Shown here: positions 45,416-55,591 of the stretch, in pieces | Layout of the letters: each line of letters starts with the position of its first letter | Position numbering within the stretch: the stretch's first letter is position 1 | Source: CAVTBT01 sp963733065 | GTDB lineage: Bacteria; Actinomycetota; Thermoleophilia; Gaiellales; Gaiellaceae | Length of the DNA stretch: 64,000 nt | Assembly (NCBI GenBank): GCA_963733065.1 | Contig: CAVTBT010000005.1 | Location: forward strand, 1 to 64,000 | Direction: 5' to 3' | Made by a program: the position numbers and the translations under genes | The notes under the pieces: generated by a model | What the model was told of the DNA's origin: nothing | Seen by the model: only the letters and a program-made list of their open reading frames with translations | Databases searched by the model: none

Positions 45416-45423
45416 CTCCGACG

Positions 45424-45444
45424 TTTCATCCGCTCGAGACGATG
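45424..45444 (+). promoter_or_regulatory. TCATCC-N5-type palindrome, site 6
   Basis: Left arm TTTCATCC, spacer GCTCG, right arm AGACGATG. It lies 9 bases after the USP stop and 58 bases before the start of the next gene. Confidence 0.55.
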
Positions 45445-45502
45445 CGCAACGGCACGGTTCGTGGCATCACCGCGGGTGGCACTCACGCGGCGGCCCACGG
45501 CG

Positions 45503-46183
45503 ATGAACCAGGACGAACTCCATCTAGACATCGACTCGTCCTCGGTCGCCGGCGAGCAACGCTGGCCGATGGTGGCAGCCGTTGTCGCCGCCATCGTCCT
45601 GACGATCCTGCTGCCGGACGATCTGCAGCCGGGTCCGAGCTGGCTGCTGCCGCTGATCGAGGGCGTTCTGCTCGTCGCCCTCGTGCTCGGCGACCCGGGC
45701 GCGATCAGCGTCCGCTCGCGGGCGCTGCGCACCCTGTCCATCGCGCTCGTCGCGGTTCTGGTCCTGGACTCGCTGTGGTCGACGGTGCAACTCATCGACG
45801 CCCTGATCAACGGCGGCCAGGCGACGGACTCGGCCCGCGAGCTGCTCGCAGCCGGGACGAACGTGTGGGTCACCAACAACATCGCCTTCGCGCTCCTGTA
45901 CTGGGAGCTCGACGGCGGCGGCGCGGCGGCGCGCGCTCACCGCATCCCTACACACCCCGACCTCGCGTTCCCCCAGCAGCTCAATCCGGGCCTCGGGCTG
46001 CCCGACTGGCGGCCGGGGTTCATCGACTACCTCTACCTCGGCTTCACGAACGCGACGGCGTTGAGCCCGACCGACGTCATGCCGCTCGTGCCGTGGGCGA
46101 AGATCGCGATGACAGTGCAGTCGGTCGTCTCGCTCGCGATCCTCGCCCTCGTGATCGCGCGCGCCACGAACGTGTTCACGTAG
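45503..46183 (+). CDS. DUF1345-like membrane protein
   Basis: A 226-residue protein with five or six helices. The segment FIDYLYLGFTNATALSPTDVMPLVPWAKIAMTVQSVVSLAILALVI matches the DUF1345-type end (conserved D-Y-x-Y and S-x-T-D). The function is unknown. ATG 45503 (MNQDELHLD) is preferred over the earlier in-frame ATG at 45461, which lacks a ribosome site. It carries palindromic site 6 upstream. Confidence 0.65.
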   Translation: MNQDELHLDIDSSSVAGEQRWPMVAAVVAAIVLTILLPDDLQPGPSWLLPLIEGVLLVALVLGDPGAISVRSRALRTLSIALVAVLVLDSLWSTVQLIDALINGGQATDSARELLAAGTNVWVTNNIAFALLYWELDGGGAAARAHRIPTHPDLAFPQQLNPGLGLPDWRPGFIDYLYLGFTNATALSPTDVMPLVPWAKIAMTVQSVVSLAILALVIARATNVFT

Positions 46184-46189
46184 CGCGCC

Positions 46190-46358
46190 TAGGAGGGTTC
46201 GGCGGAACGTCGCTCGTCGGCGGGGTGCGCTGGTCGCGGTGAGGCAAGGACGCAGGGAGCGTCCATATGCAGACATATGGACGCGACTGAGGACGCCGCA
46301 TCGCCGCGACCAGCGCGGCCCGACGGCACAGCTCGATGTTTCGCCGGACCCTCCTAGT
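46190..46358. repeat. 169-base imperfect palindrome with CTAG ends
   Basis: The outer arms match as CTAGGAGGGTTCGGCGGAAC on the left against CTAGGAGGGTCCGGCGAAAC on the right (reverse complement). Inner matches are GCGCTGGTCGCGG and the centre CGTCCATATG-CAGA-CATATGGACG. It fills the gap between two convergent genes and covers the antiporter stop. Both outer ends carry CTAG, which could be a 4-base target duplication. It has no coding capacity, so it resembles a MITE or a long bidirectional terminator hairpin. Confidence 0.6.
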
Positions 46359-47553
46359 ACTCCGGGACGGCGAGGTCTTCCACCGGCTCGACCGCCGTGC
46401 CCCGGCCGACGATCGCCGTCGCCAGCAGTGGGAACACGAGGACGGAAATCATCCCTGCGCCGATGAGTGACGTGCCGACGTCCGTGGCAATCGCACCCCG
46501 ATCGGTGGCGATGTCCACGATCGCGACGATCAACGGCAGGCCGGTCGCGGCGAACAACGCGAGGCTGACCGTTCGCCGGGGGCCTAGCTCGCGCAGCCAG
46601 AGAAGAGAGGACGTGCCGCGCACCACGAAGAGCAGGCCCAGGAAGAGCGCCGCGAGCGCTAGCCCGGTCGGGGCCAGGAGGCTGTCGAGGTCGAAGGTCA
46701 TGCCGGTCACGACGAAGTAGATCGGGATCAGGAGCCCGAACCCGATCCCCTCCAGACGCACCCGTACCGGCTCGCCTTGCGGCGAGTCGAGCGCCATCCC
46801 GACGATCAGCCCGGAGGCGAAGGCTCCGAGCACGAAATCGAAGCCGACCTCGGCGGAAAGGAGCACGAGCGCGGCCAGCACGAAGATGGACAGCCGCACC
46901 GCGGTCTGGCCTGTCGTGTGCAGGGTCTCCTGCAGGATCCGCAGGAGTCGCGGCGGCCGCGCGCGCAGCGCCACGGCAGCGGCGATCGCGACCAGAGCTC
47001 CGAACCCGAGCAGCAGCAGTATCTCGGCCTCCGCCCCGTAGGCGCCCGTGAGGAACACCGAGATGACCACGATCGGCCAGAACTCTCCGGCGACGCCCGT
47101 CCCCAGCACCGCGGAGCCGAGCGGTGTCGGCAGAAGTCCTGCGTCGCTGAGGATCGGGACGAGCGTGCCGAGCGTCGTCGTGCAGAGCGCGACACCGAGC
47201 AGCCACGACTCGGCATCCAGGCCTGCCTCCTCGAGCGTGACACCGACGAGGACCCCGATCGCGATCGAGATCGCCCAACCGATCGTCCCCAGCTGGAGCG
47301 ATCGGCGCTGCACGCGCTTCTCGATCACCTCCATCCCGGCGATGAAGAACAGGAAGACGAGGCCGAGGTTGGCCAGGAACGTGATGTACGAGTCGACCTC
47401 CGCGATGTCCAGCACCTCCGGGCCGATGACGATCCCGAGCACGATCTCGACGACCACCGTCGGCAGCACCAGGCGGTGGTGCACTCGCGAGAGGAACGCG
47501 CCCAGGGCCGACGCGAGCAGGACGAGCACGAGGGAGTGGAGATCGGGCGTCAA
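46354..47553 (-). CDS. Cation/proton antiporter (CPA2 type)
   Basis: A 399-residue Na+/H+ exchanger-domain protein with about 12 helices. Typical blocks are ALGAFLSRVHHRLVLPTVVVEIVLGIVIGP at the N-terminus and ALVLLSAEVGFDFVLGAFASGLIVG. Unlike KefB/KefC it has no TrkA-N domain. It starts at TTG 47553, overlapping the galM stop by 4 bases, which makes it the last gene of the long ndh-to-galM transcript. It is likely to export Na+ or K+. Confidence 0.87.
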   Translation of the reverse strand: MTPDLHSLVLVLLASALGAFLSRVHHRLVLPTVVVEIVLGIVIGPEVLDIAEVDSYITFLANLGLVFLFFIAGMEVIEKRVQRRSLQLGTIGWAISIAIGVLVGVTLEEAGLDAESWLLGVALCTTTLGTLVPILSDAGLLPTPLGSAVLGTGVAGEFWPIVVISVFLTGAYGAEAEILLLLGFGALVAIAAAVALRARPPRLLRILQETLHTTGQTAVRLSIFVLAALVLLSAEVGFDFVLGAFASGLIVGMALDSPQGEPVRVRLEGIGFGLLIPIYFVVTGMTFDLDSLLAPTGLALAALFLGLLFVVRGTSSLLWLRELGPRRTVSLALFAATGLPLIVAIVDIATDRGAIATDVGTSLIGAGMISVLVFPLLATAIVGRGTAVEPVEDLAVPEY

Positions 47554-48479
47554 TGCGGCCGGTTCGACGAGACGATGCCCCACGCGCTCGTCGTCGAGCC
47601 GCCCGGCTCGAGGCGGATCACTGCGTCGCCGGTGCGGAAGGCGTTCGGCGGGCACGTCATCGGCTCGACGGCGAGGCTGCGGCGGTTCACGTCAGGCAAC
47701 GGGTCGCCGGTGAAGATCATGAGATAGGCGTAGCTCTCGTCGACCCACAGCGTGAGCGCCCTTCCGCTCGCCGGATCGTGGAGCTCGACGTGTGCACGAC
47801 CGTCCTCGTCCCGCTCGAGGTCGGTGAACGCGTTGTCGAGCTTCGTCGAACCGATGGGCCTCGGCTCGCGGAAGTCGTACTCGGTGTCGTCCACGCTCGC
47901 CGTCCCGATCGGAAGGCCACGGTCGTCGGACTCGAGCATAGTGCGCCCCGGAACGCGCAGCACCACCGGGTCGACCGTCGCCGTTCCAACAGTGAGGTAC
48001 GGGTGAGCACCGCTCCCGTACGGACAGGCGTCGCTGCCGACGTTCGTCACCGTCGTCCGCACCTCGAGCCCGCTCTCGGAGAGCGAGTACTCCAGGCTGA
48101 GCGCCAGCGAGAACGGGTAGCCGGGCTGCGGGTGGAGCGCGTGCTCGAGCACGACGCGGTGCGGCTCGCGGTGCGCCACGTTCCAGGCCGTCCAGCGCAC
48201 GAGGCCGTGGATCGCGTTGTGTGCCTCGGGCTCCGTCAGCGCGAGCTGGTGCCGCCGCCCGTCGAACTCGTAGCTGCCGTCCTGCAGCCGGTTCGGCCAC
48301 GGAAGAAGCACCTGCCCGCGGCCGGAGGTGCTCATCTGGTCGGCGCCGTACCCGTCCAGGAGCTCGAGACCCGCCGCCGAGTACGAGCGCAGCCCGCCGC
48401 CGACCTCGACGATCACGGCGCGCTGCTCGCCGAGCGTGAGCTCGATCTGCTCCCCGGACGGAGAGGTCCTCGTGGCCAC
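47550..48479 (-). CDS. galM: Aldose 1-epimerase (mutarotase)
   Basis: A 309-residue galactose-mutarotase-fold enzyme interconverting alpha and beta hexoses. Visible motifs are LLPWPNRLQDGSYEFDG, the catalytic His region NAIHGLVRWTAW, GAHPYLTVG and the catalytic Glu region AVEPMTCPPNAF. Position after GH15 and GMC oxidoreductase genes suggests it supplies the beta anomer to the sugar dehydrogenase. Confidence 0.92.
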   Translation of the reverse strand: MATRTSPSGEQIELTLGEQRAVIVEVGGGLRSYSAAGLELLDGYGADQMSTSGRGQVLLPWPNRLQDGSYEFDGRRHQLALTEPEAHNAIHGLVRWTAWNVAHREPHRVVLEHALHPQPGYPFSLALSLEYSLSESGLEVRTTVTNVGSDACPYGSGAHPYLTVGTATVDPVVLRVPGRTMLESDDRGLPIGTASVDDTEYDFREPRPIGSTKLDNAFTDLERDEDGRAHVELHDPASGRALTLWVDESYAYLMIFTGDPLPDVNRRSLAVEPMTCPPNAFRTGDAVIRLEPGGSTTSAWGIVSSNRPH

Positions 48480-48519
48480 GTCGTCGGCGCCCGTCGTCCG
48501 CTACCGGCCCCGGACGGCG

Positions 48520-50070
48520 TTACTTCAGCCGCTCGAGCAGGTGGTCGCCCACGCGCAGCGAGTTCGCCATCGCCGTGAGCGCCGGGTTCACCGCGCCGAT
48601 GCTCGGGAAGACGCTCGTGTCGACGACGTAGAGGTTGTCGACCTCGTGCGCGCGGCAGTCCGTGTTCAGCACGGACGTCGCCGGGTCGGTGCCGAAGCGG
48701 GCCGTGCCGGCCTGGTGCGCGCAGCCGGCCACGGGGATGTCGTTCTTCATGTACGCGAAGCGGTGGATGAGGTGGCCGGGGTTCATGTCGAGCTTGCCGA
48801 GCATCGACTTGAGCTTGTCCTGGAGCCGCTCCTTCGCGGTGGCGTTCGTCTCCGAGTAGGTCAGCTTGATGTTGCCGTCGGGCTCGACCGTGACTCGGTT
48901 GTCCGGGCTCGGCAGGTCCTCGGTGGAGAGCCAGAAGTCGATCGCATGGCGGGCCACCCGCTCCAGCGTCCACTCGGGCGCCAGCCTCGTCGCACCTGGT
49001 CGCTCGCCGCGGAACATCTGCGCCTGGGACTTGCCGACCATCTGGATGTTGCCGAGCGGATAGTCGAAGTCGTCGCTGCCGAAGTAGAAGTCATTCAGCC
49101 CGAGCGTCTTCTGGAAGACCGTCGGGTTCTCCTCGCGCGAGAGCGCGAGCACGGCCTCGCTGTCGTGGAACATGTAGTTGCGGCCGACCTGGTCGGAGCC
49201 GTTCGCCAGCCCGTTCGGATGCTTGTCGCCGCCGGAGACGAGGAGCAGCTTGGCGGTGTTCGCGGCGCCGCACGCGACGACGACGACGTCGGCGGCATAC
49301 CGCTCCTCGGCGCCGTCGCGCTCGACGACCACCTCGGAGACGGCCGTTCCGGCGGGATTGGTCTCGAGCTTGAGCGCCCTGGCGTTCGTCAGCAGGGTGA
49401 CGTTGTCGTGTTCGAGTGCCGGCCGCACGCCGAACACCTCTGCGTCGGACTTCGCGTGCACGAGGCACGGGAAGCCGTCGCACGTGTTGCAGCGGATGCA
49501 GGTGCTGTACGGCATGTTCGCCTCGTTGAGCCGGATGCCGCACGGTGCGTGGAAGGGGTGGTACCCGGCCGCCGTGAGATCGTCGGCGAGCTGCTGGATC
49601 CGGGGCTCGTGCGACACCGCCGGGAACGGGTACGGGGCGCTCGCGGGCGGCTCGGTCGGGTCCTCGCCGCGCGCGCCGTGCACCTCGTAGAGCTGCTCGG
49701 CCAGCGTGTAGTACGGCTCGAGCTCCTCGTACTCGATCGGCCAGGCCGGCGAGATGCCGCCGTGGTGGCGGAGCTCGCCGAAGTCCTCCTTGCGGAGGCG
49801 GTAGAGCGCCGCCCCGTAGAGCTTGGTGGCGCCGCCGACGAAGTAGTGCACCTGTGGCTGGAACGACTTGCCCTTCGCGTCGTACCACGTGTCGTCCGAG
49901 ACGTAGCGGTTGTCGACGAAGACGTCGTGTGCGTCCCAGTTCGGCGGCTCGCGCGGCAGCCAGTCGCCGCGCTCGAGCAGGAGGATGCGCTTGCCGGACG
50001 GCGCGAGATGCCGGGCGAGCGTGCCGCCGCCCGCGCCGCTGCCGATGATGATGACGTCGTAGGACTCCAT
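48520..50070 (-). CDS. GMC-family FAD oxidoreductase with Cys cluster
   Basis: A 516-residue flavoenzyme. The FAD loop is VIIIGSGAGGGTLARHL; the GMC end HQAGTARFGTDPATSVLNTDCRAHEVDNLYVVDTSVFPS with NPALTAMANSLRVGD closes the active site. Residues about 192-203 hold a four-cysteine cluster (CIRCNTCDGFPC), also seen in gluconate- and fructose-type dehydrogenases, that could bind an Fe-S cluster. Substrate is probably glucose or another sugar, given the neighbours. It lies one base after the GH15 stop. Confidence 0.9.
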   Translation of the reverse strand: MESYDVIIIGSGAGGGTLARHLAPSGKRILLLERGDWLPREPPNWDAHDVFVDNRYVSDDTWYDAKGKSFQPQVHYFVGGATKLYGAALYRLRKEDFGELRHHGGISPAWPIEYEELEPYYTLAEQLYEVHGARGEDPTEPPASAPYPFPAVSHEPRIQQLADDLTAAGYHPFHAPCGIRLNEANMPYSTCIRCNTCDGFPCLVHAKSDAEVFGVRPALEHDNVTLLTNARALKLETNPAGTAVSEVVVERDGAEERYAADVVVVACGAANTAKLLLVSGGDKHPNGLANGSDQVGRNYMFHDSEAVLALSREENPTVFQKTLGLNDFYFGSDDFDYPLGNIQMVGKSQAQMFRGERPGATRLAPEWTLERVARHAIDFWLSTEDLPSPDNRVTVEPDGNIKLTYSETNATAKERLQDKLKSMLGKLDMNPGHLIHRFAYMKNDIPVAGCAHQAGTARFGTDPATSVLNTDCRAHEVDNLYVVDTSVFPSIGAVNPALTAMANSLRVGDHLLERLK

Positions 50071-50071
50071 G

Positions 50072-51968
50072 TCAGTACTCCGCGAGCAGCTCGGGGACGA
50101 TGATCCGCGCGGCGGCCTCCATCAACGCGAGATGGGAGAAGGCCTGCGGGAAGTTGCCGAGGTGCCGGCCGGTGTCGGCGTCGAACTCCTCGGCGTAGAG
50201 ACCGAGCGGCGAGGCGATCCGGAGCAGTCGCTCCATGAGGTCGCGCGCCCGCTGCAGGTCGCCGACGATCGCGAGGGCCGACACGAGCCAGAACGAGCAG
50301 ATGAGGAACGTCCCCTCCTTCCCGGACAGGCCGTCGTCGGTCTCGTCGGTGCGATAGCGGAGGACGAAGCCGTTCTCCGTCAGCTCCTCCGCGATGGCGT
50401 TGACGGTTGCCCGCAGGCGCTCGTCGTCGGCCGGGAGGAAGTCGAACATGGCCGCGAGCAGCACGGAGGCATCGAGGGCGTCGGTCTCGTAGTGCTGGCG
50501 CAGCACGCCCCCTTTGCTGACGCCGTGCTCGAGGATGTCTGCGCGGATCTCCTCCGCGGTGGCTCGCCACGTCGCCGCCCGCTCGGGGTGGCCGCGGATC
50601 TCGCGCCAGCGCGGCGGCGCGGTCGAGCGCCACCCAGGACATGAGCTTCGAGGAGACGTAGTGCTGCGGCGCGCCGCGCGCCTCCCAGATCCCCTGGTCG
50701 GGCTCGCGCCAGACCTTCGTGGCGCATTCCGCCTGCGACTCCACGATCGGCCACAACCGTCGCGGCAGCCGCTCGCTCTTCCGCGTGTGGACGAGGATCG
50801 AGTCGAGGACGGCGCCGAAGACGTCGTTCTGACGCTGGTCGAACGCGCCGTTGCCGATCCGGACCGGCTTGGCGCCCGCGTAGCCGGTGAGGTCGTCCCG
50901 GGTCGTCTCGGTCAGGTCTCGGCGACCGTCGATGCCGTACATGATCTGGAGCGACCCGTCCTCGGTCGGCTCGAGGTCGGCGACGAACTGCATGAACTCG
51001 TCGGCCTCCCAGTCCAGGTTGAGCCAGTGCAGCGCCTGCAGGGTGAACGTCGTGTCGCGCATCCACGTGTAGCGGTAGTCCCAGTTCCGCTCGCCGCCGG
51101 GTGTCTCCGGCAGGGAGGTCGTGAGCGCCGCGACGGTCGCACCGGTCGGCATGTAGGTCAGGCCCTTGATCGCGAGGGCCGAGCGCTGGAGCGGGTCGCG
51201 CCAGAGGTGGTCGGGGATGCGCGCCCGGCCGAGCCAGCCGCGCCAGAAGCGCGTGGTGGCAGCGATCATCGCCTCGGCCTCGTCGACGTCGCGTGGCGCC
51301 TCGAAACCCTCGGCCCACGAGAGCGCGCAGTAAGCCCGTTCGCCGGCTGCGAGCAGGTGGCGCCCGCGCACCCGGTTGCCCTCGATCCCGAGCGCGAGGT
51401 CGGAGACGAGACGGACCGTCACGCCCGCACCGGTGGCGTCGGCCGCGTGCCTGCCATCGTCGACGAGCGCCCACTCGCCCTCCGTGCGGCCGTAGTCGAA
51501 GGCGGGCTCGCAAATGAGCTCGATCTCGACCTCGCCCTCGATGCACTCGACGGTCCGCACGAGCACGTGGTCGCCGTCGTCGTCCGCCGGCGGCCTCGTG
51601 TGCGGCGTGACCGTGTCCTCGCGGCCGCGGGGCCCCATCGTCAGCGCGTCGCGGACGACGATCCAGCCGTGCGGCGTCTTCCACGTCGTCACGAGCACGT
51701 TCGTGCCGGGCTCGTACACGCGAGCGGCGGGGTGGTTGATCCCGAACGGCCCGATCCGCCAGAAGCCGGCCTCGCGGTCGAGCAGGCTGCCGAAGACGCT
51801 CGGCGAGTCGAAGGCGGGCACGCACAGCCAGTCGACGGCGCCGTCGGGGGCGATCAGCGCTCCGGTGTGGCAGTTGGAGAGGAACGCGTAGTCCGCGATC
51901 GGCGGGAACGGCGACGGCGCGGCCGCGCTCTGCTCGACCCGCTCGGTGGGTGCCTTGACGTCGGTCAT
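50072..51968 (-). CDS. Glycoside hydrolase family 15, frameshifted
   Basis: A GH15 enzyme (trehalase or glucoamylase group) of about 631 residues. The N-terminal domain runs FPPIADYAFLSNCHTGALIAPDGAVDWLCVPAFDSPSVFG; the catalytic domain includes NWDYRYTWMRDTTFTLQAL and EADEFMQFV. The general acid/base region near the end lies in ADTGRHLGNFPQAFSHLALMEAAA. A one-base deletion near 50614 splits it. It liberates glucose from trehalose or alpha-glucans. Its ATG overlaps the zwf stop by 4 bases. Confidence 0.9.
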
Positions 51969-53405
51969 GACACGATCCAGGGCCCGTGCCAGCGCCCGTG
52001 CCCGGCGACGAGCTGCTGCGCCGCCTCGGGCCCCCAGGTGCCTGGCGCATACGGGTGGACGGGGGGAGGCGCGTCGACCAGCGGCTGCATGATGCGCCAC
52101 GTCTCCTCCACGCCGTCCTGCCGGGTGAAGCGCGTGCTCTGGCCCGCCATCGCGGCCTCGAGCAGGACTTCGTAGGGCGTTGGCCCCTCTCCGCCCTGCT
52201 CCGCGAACTCGACGTCGAACGTGATCTGGCTCCCGCCCGGCGCGTCGGCGCGGTGCGCGGCGAGCCCGATCTGAACGCCGGTCGTGGGATCGAGCTTGAT
52301 CACGAGCTGGTTCGGCTCATCCGGCCGCTTCGATACCGAAGCCCAGCTTCGGCGAGTGCTTGAAGACGATCCGCAGCTCGGTCTGGAGCGCGGGAAGCCG
52401 CTTCCCGGCGCGGATGAAGAAGGGGACACCTGACCAGCGCCAGTTCTCGATATCGAGGCGCAGCGCCGCGTACGTCTCGGTCGTCGAGTCGTCCGCGACG
52501 CCGTCGATCGCCCGATACCCGTCGTACTGGCCGCGCACGTAGTGGGCCGGGTCGGCGGTGCCGACGGCACGGAACGCCGCGACCATCGAGTCCTTGAGCG
52601 TCGCCGGATCGCCGCCCGCCGGAGCTTCCATCGCGGCCGCGCCCACGACCTGCATCAGGTGGTTGACGACCACGTCGCGAAGGGCGCCGACCGGGTCGTA
52701 GAAGTGGCCGCGGTCCTCGACCCCGAAGTCCTCGGCCATCGTGATCTGGACGGACTCGATGAAGTTCCGGTTCCAGACCGGCTCGAGCATCGTGTTGCCG
52801 AACCGGAGGTAGAGGATCTCCTCGAGGCCCATCTTCCCGAGGTAGTGGTCGATGCGGTAGAGCTGCGACTCGTCGATGAACTGGTGGAGCTGGCCGGCGA
52901 GCTCCCGCGCGGAGGACTGGTCGTGGCCGAATGGCTTCTCGACGACGACCCGGGCCGACTTCGTCAGCCCGGCCTTGGCAAGGCCCTCGACGACCGTGCC
53001 GAAGAGGAACGGCGGGATCTCGAGGTAGAAGACGGGCGTAGCGGCGTGGTCGATCGCCTCGCCCACACGCTCGTAGGTGGACGCCTGCGAGAAGTCGCCC
53101 TGCACGTACGAGAGGCGATCGGCGAACCGGTCGAACACCTTCTGGTCGAGCTCTTCGCCCGTGCCCACGATCGAGTCGCGGGCGCGCTGCACGAGCTGGT
53201 CGTCCGTCCAGTCGTCGACGGCGACGCCGACCACCGGGCACTGCAGCAGCCCGCGCTTCTCGAGCCGGTACAGCGAGCGGAAGGTCATCACCTTCGCGAG
53301 GTCGCCGGTGATTCCGAAGGCGACGAGGACGTCTGCGGGCCGTTGTTCGCTCCCCCTCGGCGCCGCCGTCGGTGCTTGCAGTGTGGATTCCGCGCTCGTC
53401 GTCAT
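51965..53405 (-). CDS. zwf: Glucose-6-phosphate 1-dehydrogenase, frameshifted
   Basis: About 480 residues. The NADP loop is FGITGDLAKVMTFRSLYRL; the active site blocks are VVVEKPFGHD, YRIDHYLGK and FRFGN-like LRFGNTMLEPVWN with FIESVQITMAED. The product continues after a one-base shift near 52333 as SKRPDEPNQLVIKLDPTTG and ends in WGPEAAQQLVAGHGRWHGPW. It oxidises glucose 6-phosphate to the lactone, yielding NADPH. ATG 53405 has GGAGGAGAAG upstream. Confidence 0.92.
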
Positions 53406-53434
53406 CTCACTTCTCCTCCGTGTGGCTCGATGGC

Positions 53435-55591
53435 TCAGGACGCCCGCGAACGCGCTCCGCGACGTGCCGGCTTGCGGCCCCCGCGACCCGATCCGGCCGC
53501 GAGCTCGTGCAGGACGGTGCCGAGCTGTTGTCGATTGCCCTGCTGCTGCTCGACCCCGACCCGGCCACGCCCGAACGCATCGAGGCGGCCCCAGCGGCCG
53601 GGAATGTCGAGCAGCTCGAGGTGGCCGATCCCCCTCGGCAGCGCCGGATCGACGATCAGGTGATCTCCCAGGGGCTCCAGACCGAGCATCGTGCGCAGGA
53701 ACAGCAGTGGCGCGCCCGTCGACCAGGCCTGCGGGCTGCACGCCGTCGGGTACTGGACGGGATACGTCGTCACCGAGCGGTCGTAGCCGCCGAACGCCTC
53801 CGGCAGCCGCCCCTCGAACAGCTCGGCGGCGTCGAGGATGCCCGCGGCGATCTGCGCCGCCTCGTCCTTGAAGCCGTAGCGACGGAGCCCCCACGCGATG
53901 AACGAGTTGTCGAAGGGCCAGACCGTGCCGACGTGGTAGCCGATCGGGTTGTAGCGCCCGTCGCCCTCCGCGAGCGTGCGCACGCCCCAGCCCGAGAAGA
54001 GCCTCCGCCCCAGCAGGTGCCGCGCGACTGCCTTCGCCTTCGACTTGTCGACGATTCCGCTCCAGAGCAGGTGCCCGTTGTTCGAGGTCAGGGCGTCGAC
54101 CTGCCGGCCCTCGGTGTCGAGTGCGAGGGCGAAGTACTCGCCGTCCTCGACCCAGAAGTCCCGGTTGAAGCGGCGCTTGAGGTCCGCCGCCTCCTTCTCG
54201 AGCCGCTCGGCGAAGGCCTGGTCCTTCCAGACGAGCCGCGCGAGCCGAGCCCCGCGGATCTTTGCGTCGTACGCGTACCCCTGCAGCTCACAGGTGGCGC
54301 GCGGAAAGCCCGGCAGCCGGCCGTCACGGTAGGAGATCGAGTCCCACGAGTCCTTCCAGCACTGGTTCTCGAGGCCGGTCTTCTCGTTGCGGCGCTGGTA
54401 CCAGACGTAACCGTTGCCCAGCAGGTCGGCGTACTCGTCGATCCAGTTCAGCGCCGCCCGAGCCTCCCGCTCGAGGCCGCGGACGAGCTTGCGGTCACCC
54501 GTCCACCGCTCGTACTCGTCGAGCAGCACGACGTAGAGCGGGGTCGCGTCGGCGCAGCCGTAGTACGGCGAGTGCGGCCGTTCCTCGAAGGCCGTCATCT
54601 CGCCGTAGCGCAGCTCGTGGAGGATGCGCCCGGGATCCTCGTCGCGGAAGTCGTCCAGCCGGCTGCCCTGCCACGAGCCGAGGGCCCGCAGCGTCGTCGC
54701 CGCCAGGTCCGGCGTGAACGGGATCGCCTGGAGGCTGGTGAAGATGCTGTCGCGGCCGAACATCGTCATGAACCACGGCAGGCCGGCCGCGGGCAGGCTC
54801 TCGCCTCCGGCGACCGGCGGCGCGAAGCGCAGTGCGGCGAGATCGACGAGGCTGCGCCGGTACGTCGCCTTGAGCGGCTCCCAGTCGCACTCGAGGCGCG
54901 GCGCCTCCGCGAGCCAGCGCTCGAGGTCGACGCTCATCTTCGGGCGCGCCCGCTTGTTGCCGCGGTCGTACTTGGGCCGGATGTACGTGCCAGACGCCCC
55001 GATCTGTGCCGTGACGACGTTCAAATCGGTCGTCCACGAGCCGTGCGGCTCGATATTTGCGATGAACGTCAGCCCGCTCTCGTCGAGCGAAGCTCGAGCG
55101 GTCGCGGAGATCGCCGTCTCGCGGCGGTACGACTCGCGTTCGTACCCGAGCAGCAGGCGACCACGCTCGACGCGCGCGTAGTAGGTGCCCTTCTTCTGGA
55201 GCGCGTCCTTGACCTCGAAGAGGTCGGCGAAGTCGCAGCCGGCCTCGACGCGGATCTCGAGGCGCACTGACTTGTCCTCGTGGTTGAGGATGGTCAGCTC
55301 CTCGTGGAAGCCGTCGCCGACGGCGCGCTCACGGATGACCGAGAGCTTGGCGTCGACGTAGACGGTCCCGGTGCCCGGCACGAGGAAGAAGCGGGTCTGG
55401 AAGTACTGCAGGTCGTCGATGGAGAGCGGGTTGAGCCGCTCCCCGTTCACGGTCAGCACCCACCGGGAGAGGAAGCGGGTGTCGAACGAGAAGAGGCCCG
55501 TCGGGTCGGTGCGCGAGGCCTCGATGTCGCCACGCGAATCGCTGACGACGAAGGTGTTGCCGTCGAGGATCTTGACGAGGCCGTCGTTCAC
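53435..55591 (-). CDS. Glycogen-debranching-like amylo-alpha-1,6-glucosidase
   Basis: A 718-residue protein with an N-terminal GDE_N-bis domain (KILDGNTFVVSDSRGDIEASRTDPTGLFSFDTRFLSRW) and a C-terminal (alpha/alpha)6 glucosidase domain (WFMTMFGRDSIFTSLQ, LRYGEMTAFEERPHSPYYGCADATPLYVVLLDEY, NPIGYHVGTVWPFDNSFIAWGLRRYG). It cleaves alpha-1,6 branches or sugar conjugates. The last 45 residues are Gln/Arg-rich and probably disordered. GTG 55591 has AGGAGG upstream and overlaps the SCP2-like stop. Confidence 0.9.
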   Translation of the reverse strand: MNDGLVKILDGNTFVVSDSRGDIEASRTDPTGLFSFDTRFLSRWVLTVNGERLNPLSIDDLQYFQTRFFLVPGTGTVYVDAKLSVIRERAVGDGFHEELTILNHEDKSVRLEIRVEAGCDFADLFEVKDALQKKGTYYARVERGRLLLGYERESYRRETAISATARASLDESGLTFIANIEPHGSWTTDLNVVTAQIGASGTYIRPKYDRGNKRARPKMSVDLERWLAEAPRLECDWEPLKATYRRSLVDLAALRFAPPVAGGESLPAAGLPWFMTMFGRDSIFTSLQAIPFTPDLAATTLRALGSWQGSRLDDFRDEDPGRILHELRYGEMTAFEERPHSPYYGCADATPLYVVLLDEYERWTGDRKLVRGLEREARAALNWIDEYADLLGNGYVWYQRRNEKTGLENQCWKDSWDSISYRDGRLPGFPRATCELQGYAYDAKIRGARLARLVWKDQAFAERLEKEAADLKRRFNRDFWVEDGEYFALALDTEGRQVDALTSNNGHLLWSGIVDKSKAKAVARHLLGRRLFSGWGVRTLAEGDGRYNPIGYHVGTVWPFDNSFIAWGLRRYGFKDEAAQIAAGILDAAELFEGRLPEAFGGYDRSVTTYPVQYPTACSPQAWSTGAPLLFLRTMLGLEPLGDHLIVDPALPRGIGHLELLDIPGRWGRLDAFGRGRVGVEQQQGNRQQLGTVLHELAAGSGRGGRKPARRGARSRAS

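Noticed and set aside
46190..46358. Metal- or nucleotide-sensing riboswitch
   Set aside because: The element contains GGTGAGGC-like stretches, but it lies at the 3' ends of two convergent genes rather than in a leader, and no known consensus fits.
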